Assembly: GCA_963704035.1 (NCBI GenBank)
Contig: CAVPGR010000004.1
Span: 434,001-498,000 of the forward strand
Length of the DNA: 64,000 nt
Origin: JAOSJL01 sp963704035
GTDB lineage: Bacteria; Actinomycetota; Acidimicrobiia; IMCC26256; JAOSJL01
Direction of reading: 5' to 3'
In this document: positions 7,805 to 17,294 of the stretch, piece after piece
How the letters are laid out: each line of letters starts with the position of its first letter
How positions within the stretch are numbered: position 1 is the first letter of the stretch
The notes under the pieces: model-generated
Told to the model about the DNA's origin: nothing
Databases searched by the model: none
The model's input: the letters and a program-made list of their open reading frames with translations, nothing else
Position numbers and translations under genes: made by a program

Positions 7805-9847
7805 TTAGGACTCGAGGTGCACGAGGATGTCGCCGGCCTCGACCTTGTCACCCGTCGCCACGAGAATCTCGGTGACGACTGCTGCGCCGTGCGCGGTGAT
7901 CCTGTGCTCCATCTTCATCGCCTCGAGCACGAGGAGAACCTGGCCGTCCGAGACGGTCTCCCCCTCGGTGACGTCAACCGAGATCACCGTTCCAGGAAGC
8001 GGTGCGTGCGGCCCACCTCCGGCCATCTCTGCATCGTGGTCGACGAAGCGCGGTATCGGGCGCCAGATGGCGCTTCCGGCGGAGCCTGTGGTTTCGATTC
8101 GATCGTCAGATGAGCGCACCGAGACCGAGCGACGGACGCCGTCGAGCTCGACGGCAATCCGATCGACACCGTCATCGCCACCGTCATCGACACCGTCATC
8201 GCCACCGTCATCGATGCTGTGGCCGAGAACCCGCACTGTCACCTGACGGCGATCGTCGGCGAGTTGCGCGCCCTCGTCGTCGAATCCGGGCCAGTCGCCG
8301 ATCAGGAACTCGAGCTCATCGGACGAGCGGCGCGTGTACTCGAGCGCGATCTCTTCGTCGGTTCCTTCATCCTGGAAGACCCTCCGTTGCCCGCGTGTCC
8401 GGAGGTTGCGCCAGCCCGACGGAGCGAAGCCCCACACGGTGTCGTCTGCCCGGTGCTGCGACTCCGTAGCGAGACAGGCTGCCACGAGCAACGCGAGTCG
8501 ATCATCTCCACCCGGACCGCGGGAGCTCAGCAGATCCGGATGATCCTCGAGGAAGCGGGTGGGGGTCGCCGCGGCGAGGAAGTCGTCGTCCTCGAGCAGT
8601 GACACCAGAGCATCACGATCGGTACGGAGCCCGTCGATCCGTGCGCGACGCAACGCACGGGCGAGCCTCTGTGCCGCTTCTCCCCTTGTCGGAGCGTGAG
8701 CGATGACCTTGGCGAGAAGCGAATCGTAGTCCGCAGATACAACGCTTCCCGCCCGCACGCCGGTGTCGGTGCGAACGTCGTCGGGGATCTCGAACGCGTC
8801 CAGCACCCCTGCCTGCGGCAACCACCCTGTGGCTGGGTCCTCGGCGACGAGTCGGGCCTCGATGGCGTGACCGGAGATGACGACGTCGGCCTGCGTCAAA
8901 GGAAGGGGTTCCCCCGCTGCCACCCGAAGCTGGAGTTCCACGACGTCGAGCCCCGTGACGGCCTCGGTGACGGGGTGTTCCACCTGGAGGCGCGTGTTGA
9001 CCTCGAGGAAGGTGATACCACCGGTTTCGTCGACGAGGAACTCGACCGTGCCGGCATTCACGTAACCCACGTGACGCGCCAGCGCGAGGGCGCCGTCGCA
9101 CAATGCGTCGCGGGTGGCCTGATCGATCCCCGCCGACGGCGCCTCCTCGAGGACCTTCTGGTTTCGTCGTTGGATCGAGCACTCGCGCTCGCCGAGGTGC
9201 ACCACGTTCCCGTGACCGTCGCCGATGATCTGCACCTCGACGTGGCGACCGCTCTCGACGTAGGGCTCGATGAAGATCGTCCCGTCACCGAACGCCGACT
9301 CGGCCTCACGGGCGGCCGCTTCGAGGGCATCCCTCAACCCGTCGGCGGAGCGCACCACTCGCATGCCCCGTCCGCCACCACCCGCCGCCGCTTTCACCAA
9401 TGCCGGCATCGGCACGTCGTCAGGGACATTCCCGGGGTCGGCGGCAATGACAGGCGTGGTCGGGACACCTGCCTCCACGGCTGCACGCTTGGCCGCGACC
9501 TTGTCACCCAGCAGATCGATCTGTTCGGGTGTGGGGCCGATCCAGGTCATACCCGCTGCGATCACCACGTCCGCGAAACGAGCGTTCTCAGCGAGGAACC
9601 CGTAGCCCGGATGGACAGCATCGCAACCCGTCGTTCGGGCAGCCTCGAGGACGACCTCCGGACGCAGGTATGACTCGACCGGTGTGGCACCGCCGAGGGC
9701 CACGGCCCGGTCGACCGCGTCGACATGCAGTGCGTGACGATCCGGCTCGGCGTAGACGCCGACGGTGTCGATCCCGAGGAGGTGGGCCGTGCGGGCGATC
9801 CGCACCGCGATTTCGCCGCGGTTCGCGATGAGCAGGCGTCGGATCAT
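7805..9847 (-). CDS. Acyl-CoA carboxylase alpha subunit (biotin carboxylase + biotin carrier)
   Basis: This 680-residue subunit of an acetyl-, propionyl- or 3-methylcrotonyl-type acyl-CoA carboxylase carboxylates biotin with ATP and bicarbonate. Domains in order: biotin carboxylase (MIRRLLIANRGEIAVRI, then ATP-grasp with AAGGGGRGMR and the EVNTRLQVEH motif), a BT-like linker, and the biotinyl domain with LEAMKMEH, biotinylated Lys near residue 645. The start codon overlaps the stop of the carboxyltransferase gene (TGATG), so the two are translationally coupled. The linker contains an unusual Asp/Gly repeat encoded by a 24-bp tandem repeat. Confidence 0.95.
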   Translation of the reverse strand: MIRRLLIANRGEIAVRIARTAHLLGIDTVGVYAEPDRHALHVDAVDRAVALGGATPVESYLRPEVVLEAARTTGCDAVHPGYGFLAENARFADVVIAAGMTWIGPTPEQIDLLGDKVAAKRAAVEAGVPTTPVIAADPGNVPDDVPMPALVKAAAGGGGRGMRVVRSADGLRDALEAAAREAESAFGDGTIFIEPYVESGRHVEVQIIGDGHGNVVHLGERECSIQRRNQKVLEEAPSAGIDQATRDALCDGALALARHVGYVNAGTVEFLVDETGGITFLEVNTRLQVEHPVTEAVTGLDVVELQLRVAAGEPLPLTQADVVISGHAIEARLVAEDPATGWLPQAGVLDAFEIPDDVRTDTGVRAGSVVSADYDSLLAKVIAHAPTRGEAAQRLARALRRARIDGLRTDRDALVSLLEDDDFLAAATPTRFLEDHPDLLSSRGPGGDDRLALLVAACLATESQHRADDTVWGFAPSGWRNLRTRGQRRVFQDEGTDEEIALEYTRRSSDELEFLIGDWPGFDDEGAQLADDRRQVTVRVLGHSIDDGGDDGVDDGGDDGVDRIAVELDGVRRSVSVRSSDDRIETTGSAGSAIWRPIPRFVDHDAEMAGGGPHAPLPGTVISVDVTEGETVSDGQVLLVLEAMKMEHRITAHGAAVVTEILVATGDKVEAGDILVHLES
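8165..8212 (+). repeat. 24-bp tandem repeat (two copies) inside the carboxylase gene
   Basis: Two perfect copies of a 24-base unit, each made of two similar 12-mers (GACACCGTCATC and GCCACCGTCATC). On the minus strand it encodes an acidic run rich in DDG in the linker before the biotinyl domain. Such repeats can change copy number in-frame. Confidence 0.9.
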
Positions 9848-11457
9848 CAGTGCCGCCACACGCCGTACGCCTTGCTGCCACGGACCTCGTTGTTGTGGAC
9901 CACCGACAGCGCCAACCCCAGGACGGTTCTCGTGTCACGGGGGTGGATGATGCCGTCGTCCCAGACGCGACCCGTGGCGTACAGGGCGGTCGACTCTCCC
10001 TCGACCTGCTGTTCCAGAGCTGACGTGCCGGCGGCGAGTTCCTCCTCGTTGATCTCGATACCCCGATTGGCGGCTGCCCTGCGGGCGACGATGTCCATGA
10101 CACCTGCGAGCTGTTTCGGCCCCATGACGGCGATGCGGTGATTCGGCCAGGAGAAGATGAAACGGGGGTCGTAGGCCTTTCCCGACATTCCGTAGTTCCC
10201 GGCCCCGTAGCTGGCACCCACCATCATCACCAGATGTGGCACGTCAGAGTTCGACACGGCGTTGATCAACTTGGCGCCGTTCTTGATGATCCCCCGCTGC
10301 TCAGCCTTGGAACCGACCATGAAGCCGGTGATGTTCTGGAAGAACACGAGCGGTGTGTCGGTCTTGTTGCAGAGCTGGATGAACTGCGCGCCCTTCTCGG
10401 ACTCCTCGGAGAAGAGGATCCCGTTGTTGGCGAGCACACCGACGGGGAAACCGTGAATCGACGACCAGCCGCAGACGAGCTTGTCGCCGTAGAGGGGTTT
10501 GAACTCCTCGAAGCGGCTTCCGTCGAGAACACGGGCGAGGATCTCGCGGATCTCGAACGGGACGCGCACGTCGGCGGAGGCACACCCGAGGAGCTCGCCG
10601 GGATCGTAGAGCGGCGGATCGTCGGATTCGCTCGCTCCCGGCCCGAGCTTGTTCCAGCGCAGATGCGCCACGATGTCGCGCCCGATCCGCAACGCGTCCA
10701 TCTCGTCAGCAGCCAGGTAGTCGGCGAGCCCACTCGTTCGGGCGTGCATCTCGGCACCCCCGAGCGTCTCCTCGTCGACGTCTTCGTCGATGGCCATCTT
10801 CACGAGCGGCGGACCACCGAGATAAGCCATCGCACGTTCCTTGACCATGACGACGTAGTCGCTCATGCCCGGCACGTACGCACCGCCGGCGGTCGCGGGA
10901 CCGAATCCCAGCGTGATCGTGGGGATACCGGCGCGTGACAACTGTGTGAGGTTCTTGAACTGGGCACCGCCGGGCACGAAGATGTCGGCCTGCCGGGGCA
11001 GATCGGCTCCCGCCGATTCGTTGAAGATGACGAGCGGGAGGCGGTTGCGCCGGACGATCTCGTACACGCGGAAACCCTTCGCCAGCGTGTTCGGGTTGGC
11101 CGACCCACCGCGGACCGTGAGATCGGTCCCGGAGATCATCACCTCCGTCCCCTCGACGATCCCGATTCCGTTCACCGTGCCCGCGCCCGTGGGATCATCG
11201 GTTCCCCAGGCGGCCAAAGGGCTCAACTCGAGGAACGGCGTGTCGGGATCCACGAAGGCCTCGATGCGCTCGCGCACGAGCAACTTGTCGCGCTTGTGGT
11301 GCCGGTCGACGTAGCGCTTCCCGCCGATGGCGGGAACCGACGCCATCTCGGTTTCGACCTCCGTCCAGAGATCGCCCATGGCTGCGAGATTCGCGGCGAA
11401 GTCATCGGAGCGCGTGTCAAGCCGACTGCGAAGAACGGGCCGCTCGGAACTACTCAC
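9847..11457 (-). CDS. Acyl-CoA carboxylase beta subunit (carboxyltransferase)
   Basis: The partner of the downstream alpha subunit moves the carboxyl group from biotin to an acyl-CoA. The 536 residues contain the crotonase-fold N and C domains, with GGSANPNTLAKGFR, GPATAGGAYVPGMSDY, NITGFMVGSKAEQRGIIKNGAKL and MVGASYGAGNYGMSGKAYDPRF, a pattern close to methylcrotonyl-CoA or geranyl-CoA carboxyltransferases. The frame is open 75 bases further upstream, but the GTG chosen gives MSSSERPVL and normal family length. The stop overlaps the next start by one base. Substrate choice between methylcrotonyl-, geranyl- and propionyl-CoA needs phylogeny. Confidence 0.93.
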   Translation of the reverse strand: MSSSERPVLRSRLDTRSDDFAANLAAMGDLWTEVETEMASVPAIGGKRYVDRHHKRDKLLVRERIEAFVDPDTPFLELSPLAAWGTDDPTGAGTVNGIGIVEGTEVMISGTDLTVRGGSANPNTLAKGFRVYEIVRRNRLPLVIFNESAGADLPRQADIFVPGGAQFKNLTQLSRAGIPTITLGFGPATAGGAYVPGMSDYVVMVKERAMAYLGGPPLVKMAIDEDVDEETLGGAEMHARTSGLADYLAADEMDALRIGRDIVAHLRWNKLGPGASESDDPPLYDPGELLGCASADVRVPFEIREILARVLDGSRFEEFKPLYGDKLVCGWSSIHGFPVGVLANNGILFSEESEKGAQFIQLCNKTDTPLVFFQNITGFMVGSKAEQRGIIKNGAKLINAVSNSDVPHLVMMVGASYGAGNYGMSGKAYDPRFIFSWPNHRIAVMGPKQLAGVMDIVARRAAANRGIEINEEELAAGTSALEQQVEGESTALYATGRVWDDGIIHPRDTRTVLGLALSVVHNNEVRGSKAYGVWRH

Positions 11458-11566
11458 GAGCGTCAAGCTAGCCCGTGACTTCGAGCGATCAGCACTCTCG
11501 TGCCGTCCACACGGCTGGGTGTTCGTACGCACGCCGAATCTGGTTTCGGCACGACGGGTTCGGGGC

Positions 11567-11572
11567 TACCCT
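11567..11572 (+). promoter_or_regulatory. -10 element TACCCT, leaderless-type promoter
   Basis: TACCCT fits the actinobacterial -10 pattern TANNNT and ends six bases before the ATG of the DksA-like gene. Transcription would start at or next to the A of ATG, and there is no ribosome site. Inferred, not proven. Confidence 0.5.
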
Positions 11573-11578
11573 GAGCGC

Positions 11579-11971
11579 ATGACCCAGGCATCCGATTCCA
11601 GGCGTCACGCGCCATCACCGCTCAGCTCCGATGAGCTCGCGAGCCTCCGTCGAGAACTCGAGGAAGAGCGCGACGAGTTGCTCGAGCACGCCCACGTCGT
11701 CGACGACGACGAGAACGCGTCGAGCGCGACCCACGGCCAGGGCGAGACGGAACACACGGCCAACGAGATAGAACGGCGCGTGAACGCTGTGCTCGAGGCG
11801 AACGCGGATCACGCCCTCCATGAGATCGTCGCCGCGCTCGCCCGAATGGACGATGGTACGTACGGTTGCTGCGAGACCTGTGCTCAGCCGATCATGCGAG
11901 AGCGCCTCCTGGCAGTTCCCGCTGCACGCTTCTGCGTGAACTGCCAACAGAGCGGTGCCGCCCGCAGATAG
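11579..11971 (+). CDS. DksA/TraR-family zinc-finger protein
   Basis: The 130-residue protein has an N-terminal coiled-coil (about residues 18-75, LASLRRELEEERDELLEH) and a C4 zinc finger, YGCCETCAQPIMRERLLAVPAARFCVNCQ (C-x2-C-x17-C-x2-C), as in DksA/TraR proteins. Family members bind RNA polymerase through the secondary channel or act as small regulators. The ATG chosen lies six bases after a -10-like TACCCT. It is transcribed away from the carboxylase operon. The frame is open upstream, but that part overlaps the carboxylase start region and lacks family similarity. Confidence 0.9.
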   Translation: MTQASDSRRHAPSPLSSDELASLRRELEEERDELLEHAHVVDDDENASSATHGQGETEHTANEIERRVNAVLEANADHALHEIVAALARMDDGTYGCCETCAQPIMRERLLAVPAARFCVNCQQSGAARR

Positions 11972-12028
11972 CAGTGTTCTCCCCGGGGAATCACACGACC
12001 GGGACCTCGGGTCCGTCGACGCCCTCGT

Positions 12029-14467
12029 TCAGACGATCTCCTTGCGCTCCACGTACTGGAGGAAGAACCACCCCGGAATCGTCGGCAGCCAGAACGTGAC
12101 GAGGCGGAAAAGCAGGACGATCGATACCGCCGTGGCATTGTCGACACCCGTGCTGATCAGAGCAGCGGTGAGTACGGCCTCGATGCCACCCACGCCGCCG
12201 GGAGTCGGAACTGCGGAGCCGATGGTCGCCCCCACCATGTACACCGACCCGGCCTCGGCGAACGACATGCTCACGCCCATCGCCTGCACGCTCACGTAGA
12301 ACGCCCACACGATCGCAATCTTGGCCGCTGCCGAGCCTCCGAAGAGGAGGACCATCTTGCGCGGCATCTGTGCGAGCTCGCGAAGCGATTCGAAGATCGT
12401 TCCGAAGGTGCGCTGGGCCCAGGGCCACACGACGCGGCGCGCCCAAGAGCTCAGGACGAAGAAGCCGACGATCGCTGCGATTCCGACGACGACGAGGAGG
12501 AAGATGCCGATGCCGGGCAGTTGCACTTTCCCCAACTCGTCAGTGGAACCTGCCCACAGGACGAAGACCAGGAGGAAGAGAACCTGAAAGAAACCGCTGA
12601 CGGCGGAGGTCAGACCGATGCTTCCGGCAGCGACCGTGAGGTCTTCACCCTGGAGTTGGAGGTAGCGCGCCCGGAGAGCCATCCCTCCGGCATTGGCCGG
12701 CGTGAAGCGGTTGAGAAACGACTGGGCGAACATGACCTGTGTCGTGCGGACAAAGGGAAGATCGGTGCGGACGGCGCCCATGAGGCTGACGGCGCCACCG
12801 AGATACGTGCAGATCATGAGCGCGATGAGCAACGGGAGGCGCGCCCAATCCGCTTCCTGCAAGGTGGACCAGATCTCCGACCAGTTCGCGACGAGCGACA
12901 ACAGGTAGTAGCCGAGTACGGCGGAGCCGATGAGCATGACGACGCCGCGTAGCGACACACGCTTCACCTTCGCCAGCTCGAAGTCTTCGACCTCGGCGGC
13001 GCGCTTGGCTTCCTCGCGGACATGATCGAGCAGGTCGTCGTGCTCCTTGACGGCACGGCGCGTGGGTGGTGTGAGTACGGTCGGTTGGAGAAGCGGCAAC
13101 GCGATCGCCAGCGCGTCGCGGGGCATCACGTCAGCGGCGGCATCGACCGCTCGTTCTGCACCGACGAGAGCCGCCGTGGCGCAGAGCAGCTCTGCCACGT
13201 CGGCTGCGAGGGCGTGATCGTCGGCGGCTATCTGCGCCCGGTCAAACGACACCAGGCTCACGTCGCCGGAATCGACCAGAAGATGGTGAGCAGCCAGCGA
13301 CCGATGGGCAATGCGATGGCGGTGCAGCAGCGCCACCTGGTGCCACGCGTCGTGGAGCACACGATCGTCGAGGTGCTCCTCGTCGAGCTCGCACAGAGCG
13401 AGACCGTCGACCCAGTCAGCGGCCATCACCGTGACCCCGTCGCTCGTGGTGTTCAGCGCCCGAGGGCGCGGACACCGCACTTCCGACGCTGCCGCGAAAG
13501 AGAGCGCGAGGGCCTCCTGTTCGGCAAAGCCACGGGCAGACGCTGCCGGTACGTCGTCACCGAGGCCCTTGACGGTGAGCACCTGCCAGATCCGGAGGAG
13601 CAGGTTCGCATCGCGTTGATCACGACCCAGGGCCTTGACGTACACCGCGCCGGCGCCGTTCCCGTCGGATGCCCGGACCAGATCGCCGTGGAAGGTCGGC
13701 GTGGTGCTCTGTTCGTCGAGCCGCCGGAGACCTGAAACGGCGAGGCCACCTTCGGACAGGCCGGCAACGAGGCGGTTCGAGTCGATCCGCCGGCGTGGTG
13801 CGCCGGTGATCAGAAGTGTCAGCGAACCCGCGGCGGCACCCAGGACGAACACGAGAGTGATGTGGACCGGTACCTCGACCGCGGTGACGAGCCGACTGAC
13901 CGCCAGCGCGGCCACACCTCCCCACGCGAAGGGACGCCATGAGCGCGGCATCCACGGTCCGGCGGCAATGACGGCGCCGACGATCGCTCCCAGGTACGTA
14001 CTCGACGGGAACGCCGCACCGAAGAGCCACGAGTCGACGTTCTTGCCCTTGACCGTCTCGGAGGGGACCGACTCCTCGATCCAGCCGTTCGCCAACGCCA
14101 TCACCACCGCTGTGAGAACAGCAGCAAGTGCGAGAACGCCGAGAAGCCGCCAGCGCCGCCCCACGATCAGGACCCCGATGATGACGATCGGCACCACGAT
14201 CGCTGCCAACTGCGTGATCCCGACCAGTGCCGACGACACGGGCCCGGGCAGCCAGTCGACCGCGTCGATCACGGCCGATGAGAACCGACGGGCGGAACCG
14301 GGATCGAGCATGACGACCAGGCCGACCACGATCGTGACCGTCGCTGCCAGCGCGAAGCGGGCGAGGTCCGCGGGATGGCGAACCCACTTTTCGTGCGCCG
14401 GTCCGACACCGCCCGCGTCGTCGATGTCCGCGCTCGGAGCGACGGAATGGCTGGTGCCGGCGGTCAC
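12029..14467 (-). CDS. Fused membrane protein: PAP2-like domain, kinase-like domain, LPG-synthase/flippase-like domain
   Basis: This 812-residue GTG-started protein has three parts. Residues about 38-235 form a multi-pass domain reminiscent of PAP2 phosphatases, with FPSSTYLG and SRLVTAVEVPVH in place of intact catalytic motifs. Residues about 255-490 are kinase-like, with HRSLAAHHLLVDSGDVSLVSFDRA where kinases have HRDLxxxN...DFD. Residues about 500-812 form the UPF0104 lysylphosphatidylglycerol-synthase TM (flippase-like) domain, ending TPGGVGGIEAVLTAAL...FRLVTFWLPTIPG. The protein probably handles lipid-linked substrates at the membrane. Both upstream domains look catalytically degraded. 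It is convergent with the DksA-like gene, 57 bases apart. Confidence 0.85.
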   Translation of the reverse strand: MTAGTSHSVAPSADIDDAGGVGPAHEKWVRHPADLARFALAATVTIVVGLVVMLDPGSARRFSSAVIDAVDWLPGPVSSALVGITQLAAIVVPIVIIGVLIVGRRWRLLGVLALAAVLTAVVMALANGWIEESVPSETVKGKNVDSWLFGAAFPSSTYLGAIVGAVIAAGPWMPRSWRPFAWGGVAALAVSRLVTAVEVPVHITLVFVLGAAAGSLTLLITGAPRRRIDSNRLVAGLSEGGLAVSGLRRLDEQSTTPTFHGDLVRASDGNGAGAVYVKALGRDQRDANLLLRIWQVLTVKGLGDDVPAASARGFAEQEALALSFAAASEVRCPRPRALNTTSDGVTVMAADWVDGLALCELDEEHLDDRVLHDAWHQVALLHRHRIAHRSLAAHHLLVDSGDVSLVSFDRAQIAADDHALAADVAELLCATAALVGAERAVDAAADVMPRDALAIALPLLQPTVLTPPTRRAVKEHDDLLDHVREEAKRAAEVEDFELAKVKRVSLRGVVMLIGSAVLGYYLLSLVANWSEIWSTLQEADWARLPLLIALMICTYLGGAVSLMGAVRTDLPFVRTTQVMFAQSFLNRFTPANAGGMALRARYLQLQGEDLTVAAGSIGLTSAVSGFFQVLFLLVFVLWAGSTDELGKVQLPGIGIFLLVVVGIAAIVGFFVLSSWARRVVWPWAQRTFGTIFESLRELAQMPRKMVLLFGGSAAAKIAIVWAFYVSVQAMGVSMSFAEAGSVYMVGATIGSAVPTPGGVGGIEAVLTAALISTGVDNATAVSIVLLFRLVTFWLPTIPGWFFLQYVERKEIV

Positions 14468-14576
14468 CGGAGCTCAACACCCGGTGTCATCGGCCATCAG
14501 ACGATTCTGTCACGATCGGCAACGGCGCGGGATCTCGCCCGATCCCTCTGACTGACGTCGAGGGTGGGTTCTCCGG

Positions 14577-14605
14577 TTGACACGGGGAACGGACTGTCGA
14601 ATAGT
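14577..14605 (+). promoter_or_regulatory. Promoter TTGACA-17-AATAGT, leaderless type
   Basis: A consensus -35 TTGACA is followed after exactly 17 bases by AATAGT, which ends eight bases before the P450 start codon. The transcript would begin at about the ATG. No Shine-Dalgarno sequence is present. Confidence 0.6.
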
Positions 14606-14613
14606 CCTTGGCC

Positions 14614-15828
14614 ATGACGACGACCGTGGGATCGGCAACCACCCCCGCGTGGATCCCGCGTGGTGGAGAAGCGTGGCGGGATCCGTTCGACGACTACCGG
14701 GCCCTGCGGGATGACGACCCGATCCATCACGCCGTGGTCGACGGTGGCGACTTCTGGGTGCTGTCCCGGTTCCAGGACGTGTTCGACGCGGCGCGCGACA
14801 CGACGACGTTCTCCTCGGCACACGGGCTCACCCACAAGCCGGGCGACGACCCCGAAACGCTCGGCCTCGCCGCACCACCCATCGTGATGCTCGACCCTCC
14901 CGACCACACCGAGTTCCGACGGCTGGTCACCAAGGGGTTTCGGCCCCGCGTGGTCGCGGAACTGGAACCCGAGGTCCGCGCCTTCGTGGTGGAACGGATC
15001 GAACGGGTCCGCCAGACCGGCGCCGCCGACATTGTCGCCGAGCTGTTCAAGCCACTGCCGAGCCTGGTCGTGGCGCACTTCCTCGGCGTACCACCCGAGG
15101 ACCGCCATCTCTTCGACGGGTGGACCGAGAACATCGTGGCTGCCAACGCCCGCGGAAACGCCCTCGACGCCGCCGAGGCGTCTGCGGATCTGTTCCGCTA
15201 CTTCGGCCGGCTCATCGAGCGACGGCGCCTGGAGCCGGGCGACGACACCGTGTCGGACCTCGTCCACGCGGGCCTCGACGACGACACCGAGGTCATGCGG
15301 ATTCTCGGGTTCGCGTTCACGATGGTCACGGGCGGCAACGACACGACCACGGGCCTGCTGGGAGGCGCGGCCCAGTTGCTCACCGAGTGCCCCGATCAGC
15401 GGAAGATCCTGCTCGACGACCCTCCACTGCTGCCCGAAGCGATCGAAGAACTCCTCCGTCTCACGTCACCGGTGCAGAACCTCGCGCGCACGACGACGCG
15501 ACCGGTGACACTCCACGACGTGGAAATTCCGCAAGGCCGGAAAGTGATGCTGCTGTATGCGGCCGCGAACCGTGACGACAGGGAGTTCGGACCTGACGCC
15601 GAGGCGTTTCGGGCACGACGCAAGATCACGAAGCACCTGGCGTTCTCCTACGGAGCGCATCATTGCCTCGGAGCGCCGGCCGCACGCCTCGCCGCTCGTG
15701 TCGCGTTGGAGGAGCTGCTGGCGCGGTGCCCGAACTTCACTGTCGACGCCGCTGCCGGACGTTTCGCTCCCGGGGAGTTCGTCCGTCGCTACGAGTCTCT
15801 CCCGTTCTCGACCGACGGTCTCATGTAA
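14614..15828 (+). CDS. Cytochrome P450
   Basis: This 404-residue P450 has an I-helix MVTGGNDTTTG, ExxR in EELLRLTSP and the haem loop FSYGAHHCLGAPAARL with Cys near residue 351. The pattern of linalool or terpenoid and fatty-acid hydroxylating actinobacterial P450s is plausible, but the substrate cannot be assigned. It is monocistronic: the WS/DGAT gene converges from downstream, 23 bases away. The ATG is chosen over an upstream in-frame TTG because it lies directly after a good promoter. Confidence 0.93.
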   Translation: MTTTVGSATTPAWIPRGGEAWRDPFDDYRALRDDDPIHHAVVDGGDFWVLSRFQDVFDAARDTTTFSSAHGLTHKPGDDPETLGLAAPPIVMLDPPDHTEFRRLVTKGFRPRVVAELEPEVRAFVVERIERVRQTGAADIVAELFKPLPSLVVAHFLGVPPEDRHLFDGWTENIVAANARGNALDAAEASADLFRYFGRLIERRRLEPGDDTVSDLVHAGLDDDTEVMRILGFAFTMVTGGNDTTTGLLGGAAQLLTECPDQRKILLDDPPLLPEAIEELLRLTSPVQNLARTTTRPVTLHDVEIPQGRKVMLLYAAANRDDREFGPDAEAFRARRKITKHLAFSYGAHHCLGAPAARLAARVALEELLARCPNFTVDAAAGRFAPGEFVRRYESLPFSTDGLM

Positions 15829-15851
15829 CACGAATCATCTGACGCGCTGAC

Positions 15852-17240
15852 TCAGCCGGTGTCGGCCGCCTTCGCCGCATCCAGCAGTTCCTGCACACCC
15901 TTCTCGATGCCTGCACAGAGCACGTCGAGGTCCGGCGCGTGGTCGTACTCGCCCGTGGCCCCGAACGTGAGCTGTCCGATGTACGAGAAGATGGCCACCG
16001 TGAGATCCATCCGCCCGACGATCGGCACGTAGGGAAACGCCTCGACCATCCGACGACCGGCTGCGTACAGAGGGAACTGGGGCCCCGGGACGTTGGTGGT
16101 GATCGTCTCCACGAACGGTTGGAGATGAGTGAGCGTGCGCGCGGCGAGCGCGTGAGGGAGTGCCGGCGCGTAGTCGCCGGCGGACATGACGGAATCCACA
16201 GCTTCGATCTCCCCGGATCCCTTCAGTGTGTCGAGCTGATCCGAAATGCTCGACAGCCGTTCGATCGGGTCGTCGATCCCAACCGGGAGATCGGCGAACA
16301 TGACCGACACGCGATTGTCGAGTTGCCCGCGCTCGTCAGCACTCCGCATCGAGACGGGCACGACCGTGCGAACGACGCGACCGTCGAGCACCTCACCGCG
16401 TTCCTGCAGAAGCTCCCGCCAACCACGGGTGACGAGAGCGAGCACCACATCGTTCACCGTCCCGCCGAGTGCGCCACGGATCGTCTTGACGTCCGCGAGC
16501 GTGGCACTTGCGGTGCACCAGCGTCGGTGTGGACCGATCGGCCGCATCATCGACGACTCCGAGGCCGGACGAAGCAGCCCGCCCATCCGCCCGATCCCCC
16601 GCACCGCCGCGACCACCTGCCCGACCAGCTCCGTCGGTCGGGCGAGCATCGGAAGCATCGACCGGGCCCTCTCCACGGGCGCCCCGAGGAGACCGCCGAG
16701 CGAGTGGAGCGCGAGATCCACCGTCGACGGCTCGGGCGCGGGTGACCAGTTGTCTTCGGAAGGCGGCGGGGGTTCCGGCTCGATGTCGAAGACGGCTGCC
16801 ATGAGGTCGGTCCCGGCGATTCCGTCGACGATCGCGTGATGAACCTTGGTGAGCACCGCCCATCGGTCGTCGGGAAGCCCCTCGATCACCCACATCTCCC
16901 ACAGCGGACGCTGCCGCGAGAGCTGTTGGGACATCACCCGGCCCATCAGGTTCCTGAGCTCGTCGTCACCGCCGGGCGGCGGCAGTGCTGTGTGGCGAAG
17001 GTGATAGGTGAGATCGAAGTGTGTGTCGTCGATCCACACGGGCCGCCCGACGTTTCCCGGAGCGAGACGGACCTTGTGGCGATAACGCGGGACGAGCGGA
17101 AGCTTCCCGGCGACCAGGCGTTCCAACGCCCCACTCGCCGGCGGTGGACCCTCCATGATCCCGAGTGCCCCGATGTGCATGTGGTTGGCCGCGTCCTCGG
17201 CTTCGAGGAAGAACGCATCCAACGGACCCAGTCGCTCCAT
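15852..17240 (-). CDS. WS/DGAT-family O-acyltransferase
   Basis: Wax ester synthase/diacylglycerol acyltransferase moves acyl groups from acyl-CoA to alcohols or diacylglycerol, making storage lipid. The 462 residues show the catalytic HHxxxDG motif in KVHHAIVDGIAGTDL, the N-terminal MERLGPLDAFFLEAEDAANHMHIG and the late NVPGPQFPLYAAGRRM motif. The ATG is preferred over the adjacent GTG because GAGGG lies seven bases before it. A second homologue is at 25.97-27.39 kb. It lies downstream of the DHA2 transporter on the same strand. Confidence 0.93.
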   Translation of the reverse strand: MERLGPLDAFFLEAEDAANHMHIGALGIMEGPPPASGALERLVAGKLPLVPRYRHKVRLAPGNVGRPVWIDDTHFDLTYHLRHTALPPPGGDDELRNLMGRVMSQQLSRQRPLWEMWVIEGLPDDRWAVLTKVHHAIVDGIAGTDLMAAVFDIEPEPPPPSEDNWSPAPEPSTVDLALHSLGGLLGAPVERARSMLPMLARPTELVGQVVAAVRGIGRMGGLLRPASESSMMRPIGPHRRWCTASATLADVKTIRGALGGTVNDVVLALVTRGWRELLQERGEVLDGRVVRTVVPVSMRSADERGQLDNRVSVMFADLPVGIDDPIERLSSISDQLDTLKGSGEIEAVDSVMSAGDYAPALPHALAARTLTHLQPFVETITTNVPGPQFPLYAAGRRMVEAFPYVPIVGRMDLTVAIFSYIGQLTFGATGEYDHAPDLDVLCAGIEKGVQELLDAAKAADTG

Positions 17241-17294
17241 CACGGCACCCTCGATTCTGCTCTGCTTCCCCTCTGTTTCTCCTCTGGAGGGTAG

